Shown here in pieces: positions 8,849 to 17,588 of a stretch of DNA of 64,000 bases. Position numbers and translations under genes: made by a program. Numbering within the stretch: the first letter of the stretch is position 1; every line of letters starts with the position of its first letter. The notes below the pieces were generated by a model. It ran no database searches. It saw only the letters and a list, made by a program, of their open reading frames with translations, and was not told the origin of the DNA. The DNA lies in NCBI GenBank assembly GCA_039028695.1, contig JBCCHN010000001.1, forward strand, positions 1-64,000. The letters run 5' to 3'. This stretch comes from JANQKX01 sp039028695 (GTDB lineage Bacteria; Pseudomonadota; Alphaproteobacteria; Kiloniellales; Kiloniellaceae).

Positions 8849-9799
8849 ATGCACTCAAACCGACTCAACGATTGGCAACATAGCCACGTGTTCGGTCAAG
8901 ACCAGCGGCGTGCTGGGGAGAGGCGAACGCTGTTCGTCGTAGCCCTCACAGCTGCGATGATGTTGATCGAAATCATCGCTGGCGTGCTTTACGGTTCCAT
9001 GGCGCTGCTGGCTGACGGGCTGCATATGGGCTCCCATGCACTGGCGCTCGGTATTGCTGTTTTTGCCTACGTGATCTCTCGGCGATCTGCGGCTGACCGA
9101 AGTTATTCATTTGGTGTGGGCAAGATCAACAGCCTGGCGGGTTTCGCGAGTGCGGTCTTGTTGATGGGTTTTTCCCTCCTAATGGTCGTGGAGAGCACTG
9201 ACCGATTGATAAACCCTTTGCCCATATCTTTCGATCAGGCACTCATTGTGGCTATGATCGGGCTCATCGTAAATGGGGCAAGTGCCTGGATTTTGATGTC
9301 AACGCCTCATGAGCATGGGCATGGGGACGGGCACCACCATCATCATGGCCATTCACATGATCAGCATCATCACGATCACAATCTGCGCGCCGCCTATCTT
9401 CATGTGTTGGCCGATGCGTTGACCTCCATCCTAGCTATCGTTGCCCTATTGGCAGGTAAGTATTTTGGCGCTCATTGGCTAGACCCTATCATGGGTTTCG
9501 TCGGCGCCACTTTGGTTGCCCGTTGGTCTTTCGGCCTCATAAAGGACTCGTCCCGAGTCCTCTTGGATAAACAAGCGAGTGACGAGATGGCAACCGAGTT
9601 GCGGCAGTCAATCGAAGGCGACTCGTCGGACCGAATTGCTGACATGCACCTTTGGAGCATTGGCCACGGAATTTTCGCCGCGGAGATTGCCATCGTCAGT
9701 GACAATCCGGGCAGCCCTGCCTACTACAAATCTCGGATACCCGATAATTTGAACATTGTGCATGCAATGGTCGAGATCCATCGTTGTGACGAACATTGA
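8849..9799 (+). CDS. dmeF: CDF-family divalent metal exporter DmeF
   Basis: 316 residues. A cation diffusion facilitator with six membrane helices, which exports Co2+/Ni2+ (and possibly Fe2+ or Zn2+) from the cytoplasm using the proton gradient. Evidence: the N-terminal HSHVFGQDQRRAGERRT typical of DmeF; the helix II site with ALLADGLHMGSHALALG (Asp/His metal ligands); a long His-rich loop (about residues 151-178, HEHGHGDGHHHHHGHSHD); and the helix V HVLADALTSI. GAGGGA lies 4-9 bases before the ATG. Related dmeF genes usually follow dmeR, a CsoR/RcnR-class repressor, but none is visible here, so control must be elsewhere or lost. Confidence 0.88.
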   Translation: MHSNRLNDWQHSHVFGQDQRRAGERRTLFVVALTAAMMLIEIIAGVLYGSMALLADGLHMGSHALALGIAVFAYVISRRSAADRSYSFGVGKINSLAGFASAVLLMGFSLLMVVESTDRLINPLPISFDQALIVAMIGLIVNGASAWILMSTPHEHGHGDGHHHHHGHSHDQHHHDHNLRAAYLHVLADALTSILAIVALLAGKYFGAHWLDPIMGFVGATLVARWSFGLIKDSSRVLLDKQASDEMATELRQSIEGDSSDRIADMHLWSIGHGIFAAEIAIVSDNPGSPAYYKSRIPDNLNIVHAMVEIHRCDEH

Positions 9800-10427
9800 C
9801 CTGCGTTGATTTCTCTCTGCTTGTTTGAGCAGATCAAGCGTCAGCTCATGGTTAGTGTTACCCATAAGGTGTCAGCCGGCGGGTGGCCTGCTTTGCCGCT
9901 CAATCCGTCCTCAGGCCGAAGGCCAATTCAAAGTCAATGGATGGGAGGGCCACCCTCGTTCAATTGGAAAGCTGCCATCGCCTGTTCCGAGCATCGTGGC
10001 CATGGAACAAGCGCGCCAGGCCACAGTCATCGCGTGGAATTGGCTTTCCAAGCGGCCAAAGCGCAAGTTTCCTTGTCCTGGCGGGAACCGACAGACCAGA
10101 ACGCCCCTAAATGCACTCATATATGCCCACAGGCATCGGGTCCCGGTAATTACACACCACCAAAGCATTTGTGTTGCGCTGCCACGACTTACATATAATG
10201 ACCGGTTCGGCGAATCTATCCAATACCGTTGCGCAACAAATCGCGATATTGCGCCAGTTCGAATTTCAGTTTGAGTAGGAATCACCCTTGCGCTGGGCCA
10301 GACACCTGTTTGCCATTTGGCTTATGTTAAAGACAGTTAATTAAGTGGCAATAGCGCTTTATTCCCCCCTTCCTAAATGGTGACAGTGAGCAATGAATTG
10401 AATCACGCTTTTTGGAGGACGGCAACA
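9800..10427. other. Intergenic, probably decayed DNA
   Basis: Several open frames cross this stretch on both strands, but none has a ribosome site or a recognisable domain. A short plus-strand stretch near 10010-10090 (RVELAFQAAKAQV) faintly resembles a VOC-domain strand, but it is too weak to call. Confidence 0.4.
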
Positions 10428-10736
10428 ATGACCTTGCGCAACGATTTACTCCACAAAATTGAATATTGCCAACGCCCTTACTTCGATATTCGCTTGGCCA
10501 GCTCTATCGGCGATGAACCCCGCTACGTGGCTGAGCTACAGACGCGTACGAGAGAAGGCTATAAGGTGGGTTTAAGCGTCACTAATCCGGTGGTGGAAGG
10601 CGACATGGTCGACCTACTTTGCGACCTCGGCTGCCAAAGGATCGATGTGGAGGCCAAGATATTAGCATTGTACGCGGCTAACGATGGCGTAATCGGCCAT
10701 TTAACTAGCGATGAGTGTTCCAGAGCGGTTGGCTGA
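10428..10736 (+). CDS. Hypothetical small protein, 102 residues
   Basis: I do not recognise this protein. It starts MTLRNDLLHKIEYCQRPYFD, is soluble, has mixed alpha/beta character with a hydrophobic centre (VVEGDMVDLLCDLGC), and contains three Cys residues. The start is decided by GGAGG at 10414-10418, nine bases before ATG 10428; a GTG-like frame opening at 10377 has no such site. It stands alone with AT-rich flanks and no operon partner. The strong ribosome site and an uninterrupted frame argue for a real gene. Confidence 0.55.
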   Translation: MTLRNDLLHKIEYCQRPYFDIRLASSIGDEPRYVAELQTRTREGYKVGLSVTNPVVEGDMVDLLCDLGCQRIDVEAKILALYAANDGVIGHLTSDECSRAVG

Positions 10737-11041
10737 TTTTTCAGCGTAGTCCCTTGCGGACGCCGCGCGGCTTGCAAACAGTTTTAATGGTTATGCGCGA
10801 ACAGTTTTTTGCAGTCATCTGTACAGTCTTTCCGAGCGGGCGGATACCCTTGCTCCGAGATGCAAGGTGTCGATCCGAGCATCCGCTGAGGCCTAGAGCC
10901 TTTCCTGCTTTCTAGATCGTCAGTCAGAAATCTCTCGAAGGTGATCCGGCTAAGCTTGGAGCATTCCTTGCTAGTAGATCTCCATCTGAAATCCTTCTCT
11001 CACTCAGATGAGGTTGCTCTACGAAGTGATAATTGGGAGTC
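10737..11041. other. Intergenic, nothing recognised
   Basis: 305 bases between the small gene and the 3' end of the LysR gene. No credible gene, repeat or terminator with a T tract was seen. Confidence 0.4.
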
Positions 11042-11956
11042 TTAATTAGGTTCTAGGGATCCGGTATACCTGCCTTCGAAGAGCGCCTTATGGGAATTGA
11101 TCAAACTTGCGAGACGCTGGGACAACACTTTGATGTGAGCACTGCGCCGATCGTCATCGTGGGTGACGAGCCATTGTTCATGACTGAGTTCAGGAATAGG
11201 GCCTGAAGCTCGCCTGAGGTTCTTTTCTCGATCCCCAATAAAACAAGGTAGGACGCAGAGTCCCATGCCCGCTAGAGCCGCTTCCAAAACTACTTGTGTT
11301 GATGAACACCCAAGCTGTCCCTCTCCATGCAACTGTTCATCAAGCCAAACCGCGGAAGGCGCCTTTGGCCCAGGTGGCAGGAACCGGATCCATCGGCAGT
11401 GAGAATACCTCCGCTGATCTCTTGTCTCTGGCTGGTTTTGAATCAGGCACTTTTCTCCGTAAACAGCGAATTCGACTCCTACCAGCCGTCGTCCGGCCAG
11501 ACCTGGCAACTCAGGGCGTGAGTTGCGGAGGCCAATGTTGGCCTCTCTGCGGAGTAGATTTGCCGGAGAAATACCTGATACTACCTCAAGGGTTAAAGCT
11601 TCATTGGCTTCAACCAGTGTCGACATGTGTCTCGCAATGAAGATACTGGTCCAGTCTCCTGCCGCGATCCTAACAACCGGAATAGGATCAGCCTCAAAAC
11701 GCCATCGGTCGATGCGGAGTATACTCCGCTCAAGAGACTCTGACATTTTCAGCAACTCATCGCCGGCCCGCGTCAATTCATAACCGCTGCGATGGCGGGT
11801 GAATAATTGAACTCCCATCATCTGCTCCAAAGCCAGCATGCGTCTACTGAGCGTGGGAGCACTAGCTCGTGAAATTGGAGCAGCACCTGCAAGACCTCCT
11901 TGCCGGGCCACGGCCAAAAAGAGCCGCAAATCATCCCAATTCAACATTTCATTCAT
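11042..11956 (-). CDS. LysR-family transcriptional regulator
   Basis: 304 residues. The LysR winged helix covers about residues 5-65 (WDDLRLFLAVARQGGLAGAA, then SAPTLSRRMLALEQMMGV), followed by a substrate-binding domain. The wording of the first helix, LNWDDLRLFLAVAR, is typical of a LysR subgroup often divergent from oxidoreductases. Two ATGs (11956 and 11947) are possible starts. It is divergent from the aldo/keto reductase gene at 12055 and probably regulates it through sites in the 98-base gap. Confidence 0.88.
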   Translation of the reverse strand: MNEMLNWDDLRLFLAVARQGGLAGAAPISRASAPTLSRRMLALEQMMGVQLFTRHRSGYELTRAGDELLKMSESLERSILRIDRWRFEADPIPVVRIAAGDWTSIFIARHMSTLVEANEALTLEVVSGISPANLLRREANIGLRNSRPELPGLAGRRLVGVEFAVYGEKCLIQNQPETRDQRRYSHCRWIRFLPPGPKAPSAVWLDEQLHGEGQLGCSSTQVVLEAALAGMGLCVLPCFIGDREKNLRRASGPIPELSHEQWLVTHDDDRRSAHIKVLSQRLASLINSHKALFEGRYTGSLEPN

Positions 11957-12031
11957 GAAACGCTACTTCCATATTTTAATATTGAGATCCTATATGGACT
12001 TCAGAGAATATTAAGAAGTCGGCCCATCATA

Positions 12032-12045
12032 TTTCAATTTTGAAA
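12032..12045. promoter_or_regulatory. Short dyad in the LysR/aldo-keto reductase intergenic region
   Basis: TTTCAA-TT-TTGAAA is a perfect 6-base inverted repeat that ends nine bases before the reductase ATG. It could be a regulator half-site pair. Its AT-rich composition makes chance occurrence fairly likely. Confidence 0.35.
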
Positions 12046-12054
12046 GATAACCAA

Positions 12055-13068
12055 ATGAATGACTTTCGCGAACGCTGCCTCGGTAAGTGCGGCCCAACTG
12101 TAGGCCCAATTGGCATCGGAACCTGGGCAATCGGTGGCCCGTTTTGGAGTGGCAAAGAGTGTCGCTACCCAACTGGCGCGCCGCTTGGGTACGGGAAGGT
12201 AGACGACGAAGAGTCGGCCCGTGCGGTTCACTGCGCTATTGACCTGGGTGCCAGGCTTTTCGACACCGCAGATGCTTACGGTGCCGGGCATAGTGAATCT
12301 GTCTTGGGAAGCGCCCTCAGGGGCAAGCGGGACCAAGTACTGATCGCAACGAAGTTCGGCAATACCTATAATGCGGAGACGAAAGAGCTGACAGGCACAA
12401 ACGTCTCACCAAACTATATCCGGCAAGCCTGCTCAGCATCTCTGAAACGGCTGCATACGGACTGGATTGATCTCTACCAACTGCATCTCGGCGACCTGCC
12501 CGCTGATCAAGCCGAAGGCGTGGCAGACACGCTGGACGCGCTCAGCGATGAAGGACTAATTCGCTTTTATGCCTGGAGCACTGATAATGCTGAGAATGCT
12601 GCCGTGTTCGGCGAACGTACGAGGGCCGTTGCCCTGCAATTCGATCTGAACATCTTCCAAGATGCTCCCGAAATGATAGTTGCTTGCGACGCCTACGACT
12701 ACGCAGGCGTTATTCGAGCGCCGTTAGCGATGGGATTTTTGAGCGGAAAGCACACAAGCAAAAGCAAACTGCCAAACGACGATATCCGAAGCCATCCGCC
12801 GGCCTGGCTAAAGTATTTCGAAAAAGGCGGCAGCGCGGCAGTGGATTGGAGCTACCGACTTGAAAGCATCAAGGAGATACTGACCAGCAATGGCCGCACG
12901 ATGACGCAGGGCGCCTTGGCATGGGTCTGGGCGCGTCATGCCCGAACCATACCCATTCCTGGCGTCAGGACGGTGGCTCAGGTCGAAGAAAACCTGGGAG
13001 CCGTTGAGTTCGGACCACTGGATCCCAACCAAATGGAAGAAATAAAGAACCTGATGAATCGTTCGTAG
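12055..13068 (+). CDS. Aldo/keto reductase
   Basis: 337 residues forming an AKR (alpha/beta)8 barrel, which reduces aldehydes or ketones with NADPH. The catalytic tetrad is visible: Asp70 and Tyr75 in LFDTADAYG, Lys100 in LIATKFG, His144 in YQLHLGD. The cofactor-binding end IPIPGVRTVAQVEENLGA is near residues 295-312. It resembles the AKR12/YajO-like group that begins GLGTWAIGG. ATG 12055 is preferred over an in-frame TTG at 12040 because homologues begin close to this residue; the Shine-Dalgarno is weak (GAAAG). It is divergent from the LysR gene. The substrate is unknown. Confidence 0.87.
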   Translation: MNDFRERCLGKCGPTVGPIGIGTWAIGGPFWSGKECRYPTGAPLGYGKVDDEESARAVHCAIDLGARLFDTADAYGAGHSESVLGSALRGKRDQVLIATKFGNTYNAETKELTGTNVSPNYIRQACSASLKRLHTDWIDLYQLHLGDLPADQAEGVADTLDALSDEGLIRFYAWSTDNAENAAVFGERTRAVALQFDLNIFQDAPEMIVACDAYDYAGVIRAPLAMGFLSGKHTSKSKLPNDDIRSHPPAWLKYFEKGGSAAVDWSYRLESIKEILTSNGRTMTQGALAWVWARHARTIPIPGVRTVAQVEENLGAVEFGPLDPNQMEEIKNLMNRS

Positions 13069-13205
13069 TCTTTTCGTCAGGCATCCAATCTTGGATCTTT
13101 TTCATAGATCAGGGTGGTTTGACCGTCCACCTTACTTCTAAAGGTCTGGGATACCTTGTAGCCTGGGAGAGCATCCAGCTCCAAGGCCGCACAACTTTCT
13201 CTTTC

Positions 13206-13267
13206 GGACCCGTAGGTTGCCCTCTGAGAATCAGAGGTCACAGGGTCGAATCCTCGTGGGTCTATCA
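13206..13267 (+). pseudogene. tRNA remnant lacking the D arm
   Basis: The stretch reads like a tRNA whose D arm is gone. A 5' acceptor strand GGACCCG pairs with GGGTCT at 13258-13263. A perfect anticodon-type hairpin follows (CCTCT, 7-base loop, AGAGG; 13221-13237), then TCACAGGGTCGAATCCTCG, which resembles a T arm, and an ATCA end instead of CCA. The D-arm segment between 13214 and 13220 is only a few bases long and the T stem has mismatches. The loop lacks the usual U33, so no anticodon can be assigned. It lies just downstream of the aldo/keto reductase gene. It is probably a non-functional relic, perhaps left by an integration or deletion event. Confidence 0.5.
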
Positions 13268-13376
13268 AATAGTATAATTGGTTTGTAAAGGCTATCCATC
13301 CCACTAAAAATCGTTATCCAATTGATCTCTCGCCGCGGCTGCATCAATTTCGGCAGATAGCGGACCTATCAGCCAG

Positions 13377-14174
13377 TCACCGTTCTTCGGAAAGGGCGCC
13401 CAACAATCGGGGCAGATTGCCGAAGCGGGCGATCAACCCAAAGATCAGGATGTTCACCAAAATAAAGACCACCGCCAGGGACGCCATCACCGGTGTGTAA
13501 CCGTAACGCAGAGCGTTGAAAATCTTGATAGGAAGCGTCTCGACAGTAAAGCCAACGGTCATAAAGGCGATGATGTATTCATTCAGGCTGAGCACAAAGG
13601 CAAAAGCAAAGCCGGAGATCACGAACGGCCGCACAATGGGGAAGATAACCGTGCGAAAAACTGTCACCTCATCGGCGCCCATGGTCTGACCTGCCTCGAT
13701 CATTTCCTTGTTGATGGATTCCAGCCCCAGTGAAACGGTGACCAGGGGCAATGCGGTCAAGAAAATGGCATGGGCGATGATCACGTTGATCATCTTGCCG
13801 TGAACTTCGATCGAGGTGAAAAAAAGCAAAAAGGCCAGAGCCATAATAACCGGTGGCAAAATGAACGGCATGGCGCCCAGCCCATAGAGGACCTTGGCGT
13901 AAAAAATGCCATAGCGCCACAGGCAATAGGCAATGGGCACCGCGATCAAAACCGCCAACAGAGCCGAGGAAGTGGCGACAAGCAGGCTGTTCTGCAAGGA
14001 GCTGAACCAGGCATTGTCGGCAAAGATCTCCACATACCAGCGCAGGGAAAAGCCTTTCGGCGGAAAGGATAGGAACTTTTTGGCGTTGAAGGAGATGGCC
14101 GTGATAACCGCCAAGGGTGCAATCAAGATCAAGGCGATCAAACCCATGTAAATATTGCGAAGACCCTTGTTCAT
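13377..14174 (-). CDS. ABC transporter permease, PotC-like
   Basis: 265 residues with six membrane helices and the binding-protein-dependent transport inner-membrane motif EAGQTMGADEVTVFRTVIFP near residue 175. This is the second permease of a spermidine/putrescine-type importer. The ATG at 14174 overlaps the stop of the upstream permease (ATGA, 14174-14171), which fixes the start; an earlier in-frame ATG at 14321 would run far into that gene. It is the last gene of a four-gene minus-strand operon. The transported compound may be a polyamine, an amino acid or another small organic compound. Confidence 0.87.
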   Translation of the reverse strand: MNKGLRNIYMGLIALILIAPLAVITAISFNAKKFLSFPPKGFSLRWYVEIFADNAWFSSLQNSLLVATSSALLAVLIAVPIAYCLWRYGIFYAKVLYGLGAMPFILPPVIMALAFLLFFTSIEVHGKMINVIIAHAIFLTALPLVTVSLGLESINKEMIEAGQTMGADEVTVFRTVIFPIVRPFVISGFAFAFVLSLNEYIIAFMTVGFTVETLPIKIFNALRYGYTPVMASLAVVFILVNILIFGLIARFGNLPRLLGALSEER

Positions 14175-15022
14175 GCCTTCACTCCAAAGCGCCGGTTGAT
14201 CCACATGGTCAGACCCACCAGGCTCATGCTCACGATTAACAGAAAAATGGCGAGCGCCGCTGCAAAGGGCAGATTGGATTGGAAGATTGCCTGATCGGTG
14301 ATCTGCACCGAGAGAGTCCAATGGGAGGGCCGCCCCAGGACTTGCGGTACCACAATGGCCCCAAGGGTGAAGACGAACATGGTAATTCCCGTGGCAACGA
14401 GCGCCGGTCGGAGAATGGGAACCACTACTTCAAAAAAGGTCCGCACCGGAGATGCCCCCAAGGTCCGAGCCGCCTCGGTAACCTCGCTGTCAAGACGGCT
14501 TAAGGGGGGATATAGCAGCAGGATGGAGAACGGCAGAACGAGATAGGTCAGTCCTAAGACCACGGCACCGAAACTGGGGTAGAACGCGGTCGACCTCTCC
14601 AAGATGCCAAGCCAAACCAAAATGTTCCCGATCCCGGCGGTCTTGGACAGCAGAACCTGCCAGCTAAAGGCAATGAGTACCTCGGACAGGGAGAGCTGGG
14701 CCAGGATGTACACCAGCCAGACCACCTGCCAGCGCCGCCTAAGGCGCGTGATGAGATAGGTGAAGGGGAAGCCGAGGATAAGGCAAATCATCGCCACCAG
14801 TCCCGACACCAGTACTGAAAAAGCCGCCGTCGAGAGAAACGCCGGTGACAAAAACCGTTTGTAGTGGGTGAGCTCAAAGCCAGACTCATAAAATCCACCG
14901 GGATTTTGATGGGCAACGCTGACGGCGACAATCAGAGCAAAGGGAATAAGGAAAAAGATACCGATCATCACCGTCGGGAAGATCGGCAATAAAAAGGAAC
15001 CTTTTAAATTTTGGCGCTCCAT
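14171..15022 (-). CDS. ABC transporter permease, PotB-like
   Basis: 283 residues, six helices, with the permease coupling motif EAARTLGASPVRTFFEVVVP near residues 185-205. It pairs with the PotC-like permease downstream (four-base overlap) and follows the ATPase gene by 32 bases. It is the inner-membrane channel half of a PotABCD-like importer. Confidence 0.87.
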   Translation of the reverse strand: MERQNLKGSFLLPIFPTVMIGIFFLIPFALIVAVSVAHQNPGGFYESGFELTHYKRFLSPAFLSTAAFSVLVSGLVAMICLILGFPFTYLITRLRRRWQVVWLVYILAQLSLSEVLIAFSWQVLLSKTAGIGNILVWLGILERSTAFYPSFGAVVLGLTYLVLPFSILLLYPPLSRLDSEVTEAARTLGASPVRTFFEVVVPILRPALVATGITMFVFTLGAIVVPQVLGRPSHWTLSVQITDQAIFQSNLPFAAALAIFLLIVSMSLVGLTMWINRRFGVKA

Positions 15023-15054
15023 CGGACCTTCCGCCGACTCCCACAGATCAAGGT

Positions 15055-16113
15055 TTATTCCTGAACCACCGAACAGGCGGAATGGGGAAACTCTACCATC
15101 ACATCCGACCCTACCGTCACGGCCGGCCTGTCTTTCGGGGTCATCATGGAGATGATCTCGTGGCCGTGACAGTCCACAATAATTTCCACCGTCGCACCGA
15201 TATCCCGAATAAATCCGACCTTCCCGCGCAGGCGATTGGCACCTTCTTCGCTGCTATCGAGCACATGCACGTCCTCGGGCCGGATCAGCAAGGTAACTTC
15301 TGTGCTGGAACCAAGGCTGTCGGCGCCTTTGGAGACTAGAAAGGATTGCCCCTCCACTTCTATCTCCTTTTCAGACGTCACCCGGCCAGGCAGGAAGTTA
15401 CTGGTACCGATAAAATCCGCCACGAAACGATTGGCAGGATTTCGGTAAATCTCCATGGGTGGGCCGACCTGTTGGACCTGTGCCGCACTCATCACCACGA
15501 CCAAATCCGACATGGTCATGGCCTCGCCCTGATCATGGGTCACCACAATGGTGGTAATACCCAAGCGCTGCTGTAACTGACGCAGCTCGATTTGCATGGC
15601 CTCTCGCAGGTTTGCATCCAAGGCCGACATGGGCTCATCCAGCAAGAACAGATCAGGCTCCAGTGCCAAAGCTCTGGCGATGGCGACCCGTTGCCGTTGG
15701 CCTCCGGAGAGTTGGGAAATGTGACGCTGGGCAATGCCCGGCAAGCGAATAAGCTCCAGTAATTTTTCCGCGCTTGCCTGCCGCTCGGCCTTGTCCACAC
15801 CACGAATTTTTAGGCCGTAGCCGATGTTCTCACCCACGGTCAAGTGGGGAAAAAGGGCATGGGATTGAAACACCATTCCCATATTGCGCTCGTGGGCCGG
15901 GGTTGTCGTGATATCCCGATCACCAAGATGGATGCTGCCTGAGGTGGGCAAATCCAGTCCGGCAATCATGCGCAGCAAGGTGGTTTTTCCGCAGCCAGAC
16001 GGACCTAAGAAACTGACAAGCTTCCCCCCATCCAGGTGAAGGCTAACATCCTTTACGGCGGTAATCGTTCCACCAAATGTTTTGGTTACGCCGCGAATCT
16101 CTAGATCGAGCAT
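15055..16113 (-). CDS. ABC transporter ATP-binding protein, PotA-like
   Basis: 352 residues. The nucleotide-binding domain has Walker A (GPSGCGKTTLLR, about 38-49), the signature LSGGQRQRVAIARAL (about 133-147), Walker B (DLFLLDEPMSALD) and the switch His (VVTHDQGEA). The C-terminal 100 residues form a TOBE-type domain with the fold-ending phrase TLLIRPEDVHVL. This is the PotA/FbpC/UgpC class that drives uptake. The gene follows the binding-protein gene after a 93-base gap that contains a stem-loop. Confidence 0.9.
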   Translation of the reverse strand: MLDLEIRGVTKTFGGTITAVKDVSLHLDGGKLVSFLGPSGCGKTTLLRMIAGLDLPTSGSIHLGDRDITTTPAHERNMGMVFQSHALFPHLTVGENIGYGLKIRGVDKAERQASAEKLLELIRLPGIAQRHISQLSGGQRQRVAIARALALEPDLFLLDEPMSALDANLREAMQIELRQLQQRLGITTIVVTHDQGEAMTMSDLVVVMSAAQVQQVGPPMEIYRNPANRFVADFIGTSNFLPGRVTSEKEIEVEGQSFLVSKGADSLGSSTEVTLLIRPEDVHVLDSSEEGANRLRGKVGFIRDIGATVEIIVDCHGHEIISMMTPKDRPAVTVGSDVMVEFPHSACSVVQE

Positions 16114-16153
16114 GAGCCATCACCCGTGCTTACGGAGATATATCCCCGAGATG

Positions 16154-16184
16154 CCCCGGTGGCCAACCACTTGGACCACCGAGG
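16154..16184 (-). other. Intercistronic stem-loop after the binding-protein gene
   Basis: CCCCGGTGG (16154-16162) pairs with CCACCGAGG (16176-16184) with one mismatch and a 13-base loop. On the transcribed strand it falls between the stop of the binding-protein gene and the ATPase gene, with no U tract. Such loops often protect the highly expressed binding-protein mRNA or dampen downstream expression. Confidence 0.45.
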
Positions 16185-16206
16185 GCGCTACAATCGACAG
16201 GACCTG

Positions 16207-17316
16207 TTAGCTGGAGATCATTGCGGTCCAGCGGTCATTGATCCAATCGCCCCATTGCATATAGATATCATATTTAGGCACGATCGGCGGAATGCTGCTG
16301 CTGACCGCAGAGAATTCCTCATCCGTCAGGTCCGTATAACTACGCTCGACCACCGGCGCCGTCCCTACATTTCGGGACAAGGAAGCCTGGGTCGCAGGAT
16401 CGCAGATGTAGTCAATGAAAACTTGCGCTTCCTCTACCTTCTCGGAGGCCTTGGACACAAGCCAGGTACCGGAGTCTACCACCCCACCCTCTTTGGGGAA
16501 GGTAGATCGCACTGGAAAGCCGTCCGCGGCCGCCAAGCCAGCCACGTCGTGGTAATATTGTCCCATGGGGATTTCGCCGTCTTGCAGAGCTTGCTGGAAG
16601 GATCCCTCGTCCTTGTACCAAAGGCGCACATTCGGCGTCACTTCGCTCAACTTGGCAAAAACCTTTTCGATGCCTTCTTGGGTGTCGAGAATGTCCGTTC
16701 CTCCGAAATAGGTGGCTGCCGTGACCTCCAAGAGATAGGAATTTGACGCTAAGGCAAGCAAACCCAAGGTATCCTCATACTTGGGATCCCACATGTCTCC
16801 CCAGGAGGTGGGTGCCTCGGTAATTTCTTCTGTGTTGCTGCACAGGGTGATGAACCAAGATACCGCCCCAACGCCATAGACCTTCCCGTCATCGTAGCGA
16901 TCGATAAAATTCTCGGTGAGGAACTTCAAATTCGGGATCTTGGCCTCGTCCAGCGGCGTCCATAATTTTTCCGCCGCCCCGCGCAGCTTTGGCACCCCAG
17001 CCATCATGGAGACGTCGGCCGGCGCAATCCCGGCCTTGGCCGCGTTGCGCAACTGGATCAGCCAGGTTTGCCCGGTCGGCTCGGGAATGGATTCGACCTC
17101 AATTCCGGTTGCTTTGGTGAAATCTGGATAGATAAAAGTTACAAAACTCTCCTCGAAGTAGCCGCCGTAAGTGCCGACTTTTAGAGTTTGATCCGCACGG
17201 GCACGCTTGACAAAAGGCGCAACGCCAGCAGCCACGCTGAAAGCCGCAGCACCGGCCAGAACAGAACGGCGTGAAAACGCGTTGGATTTGTTCTTGGAAT
17301 GTTTTTTCTTGGCCAT
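16207..17316 (-). CDS. Tat-exported ABC substrate-binding protein, PotD-like
   Basis: 369 residues. The N-terminus KNKSNAFSRRSVLAGAAAFS is a twin-arginine signal, predicted to be cleaved after RARA near residue 41, so the protein folds before export to the periplasm. The mature part, beginning LKVGTYGGYFEESF, resembles PotD/spermidine-putrescine and other cluster-D binding proteins. Several Trp/Tyr/Asp residues, as in binding-site cages, are visible. A strong GGGAGGG lies before ATG 17316. It is the first gene of the importer operon (binding protein, ATPase, two permeases). Confidence 0.88.
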   Translation of the reverse strand: MAKKKHSKNKSNAFSRRSVLAGAAAFSVAAGVAPFVKRARADQTLKVGTYGGYFEESFVTFIYPDFTKATGIEVESIPEPTGQTWLIQLRNAAKAGIAPADVSMMAGVPKLRGAAEKLWTPLDEAKIPNLKFLTENFIDRYDDGKVYGVGAVSWFITLCSNTEEITEAPTSWGDMWDPKYEDTLGLLALASNSYLLEVTAATYFGGTDILDTQEGIEKVFAKLSEVTPNVRLWYKDEGSFQQALQDGEIPMGQYYHDVAGLAAADGFPVRSTFPKEGGVVDSGTWLVSKASEKVEEAQVFIDYICDPATQASLSRNVGTAPVVERSYTDLTDEEFSAVSSSIPPIVPKYDIYMQWGDWINDRWTAMISS

Positions 17317-17588
17317 CGGACCCTCCCTGAATCTCTGAGAATTTCACCTTAGGTTAGCAGTGGCCCCATTTTCTGACAATGCCACCAATCATTTAATTCT
17401 ATTGGTAATTCTATTGTCATTGCCCAGGATAGGACAGTCCGTCAGCTGAGCGGGGCTAATTTAGAAGTGTCACTGTCGCAAATCGTTGGAGGTGAATTGC
17501 TCTGATTTATAATGCTGCTTTTTTAAATTTTATCAAAAAATACCCATTGGTGGGTTATCATTCCACGTTGAATGTGCATCAATCCACA

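Noticed and set aside
9800..10285. Overlapping frames on both strands after dmeF, with a faint VOC-like stretch
   Set aside because: The resemblance is limited to a few residues and no single frame carries a coherent domain.
13077..13304. 75-codon minus-strand frame near the tRNA relic
   Set aside because: It is antisense to the tRNA-like sequence, has no family match and no ribosome site.
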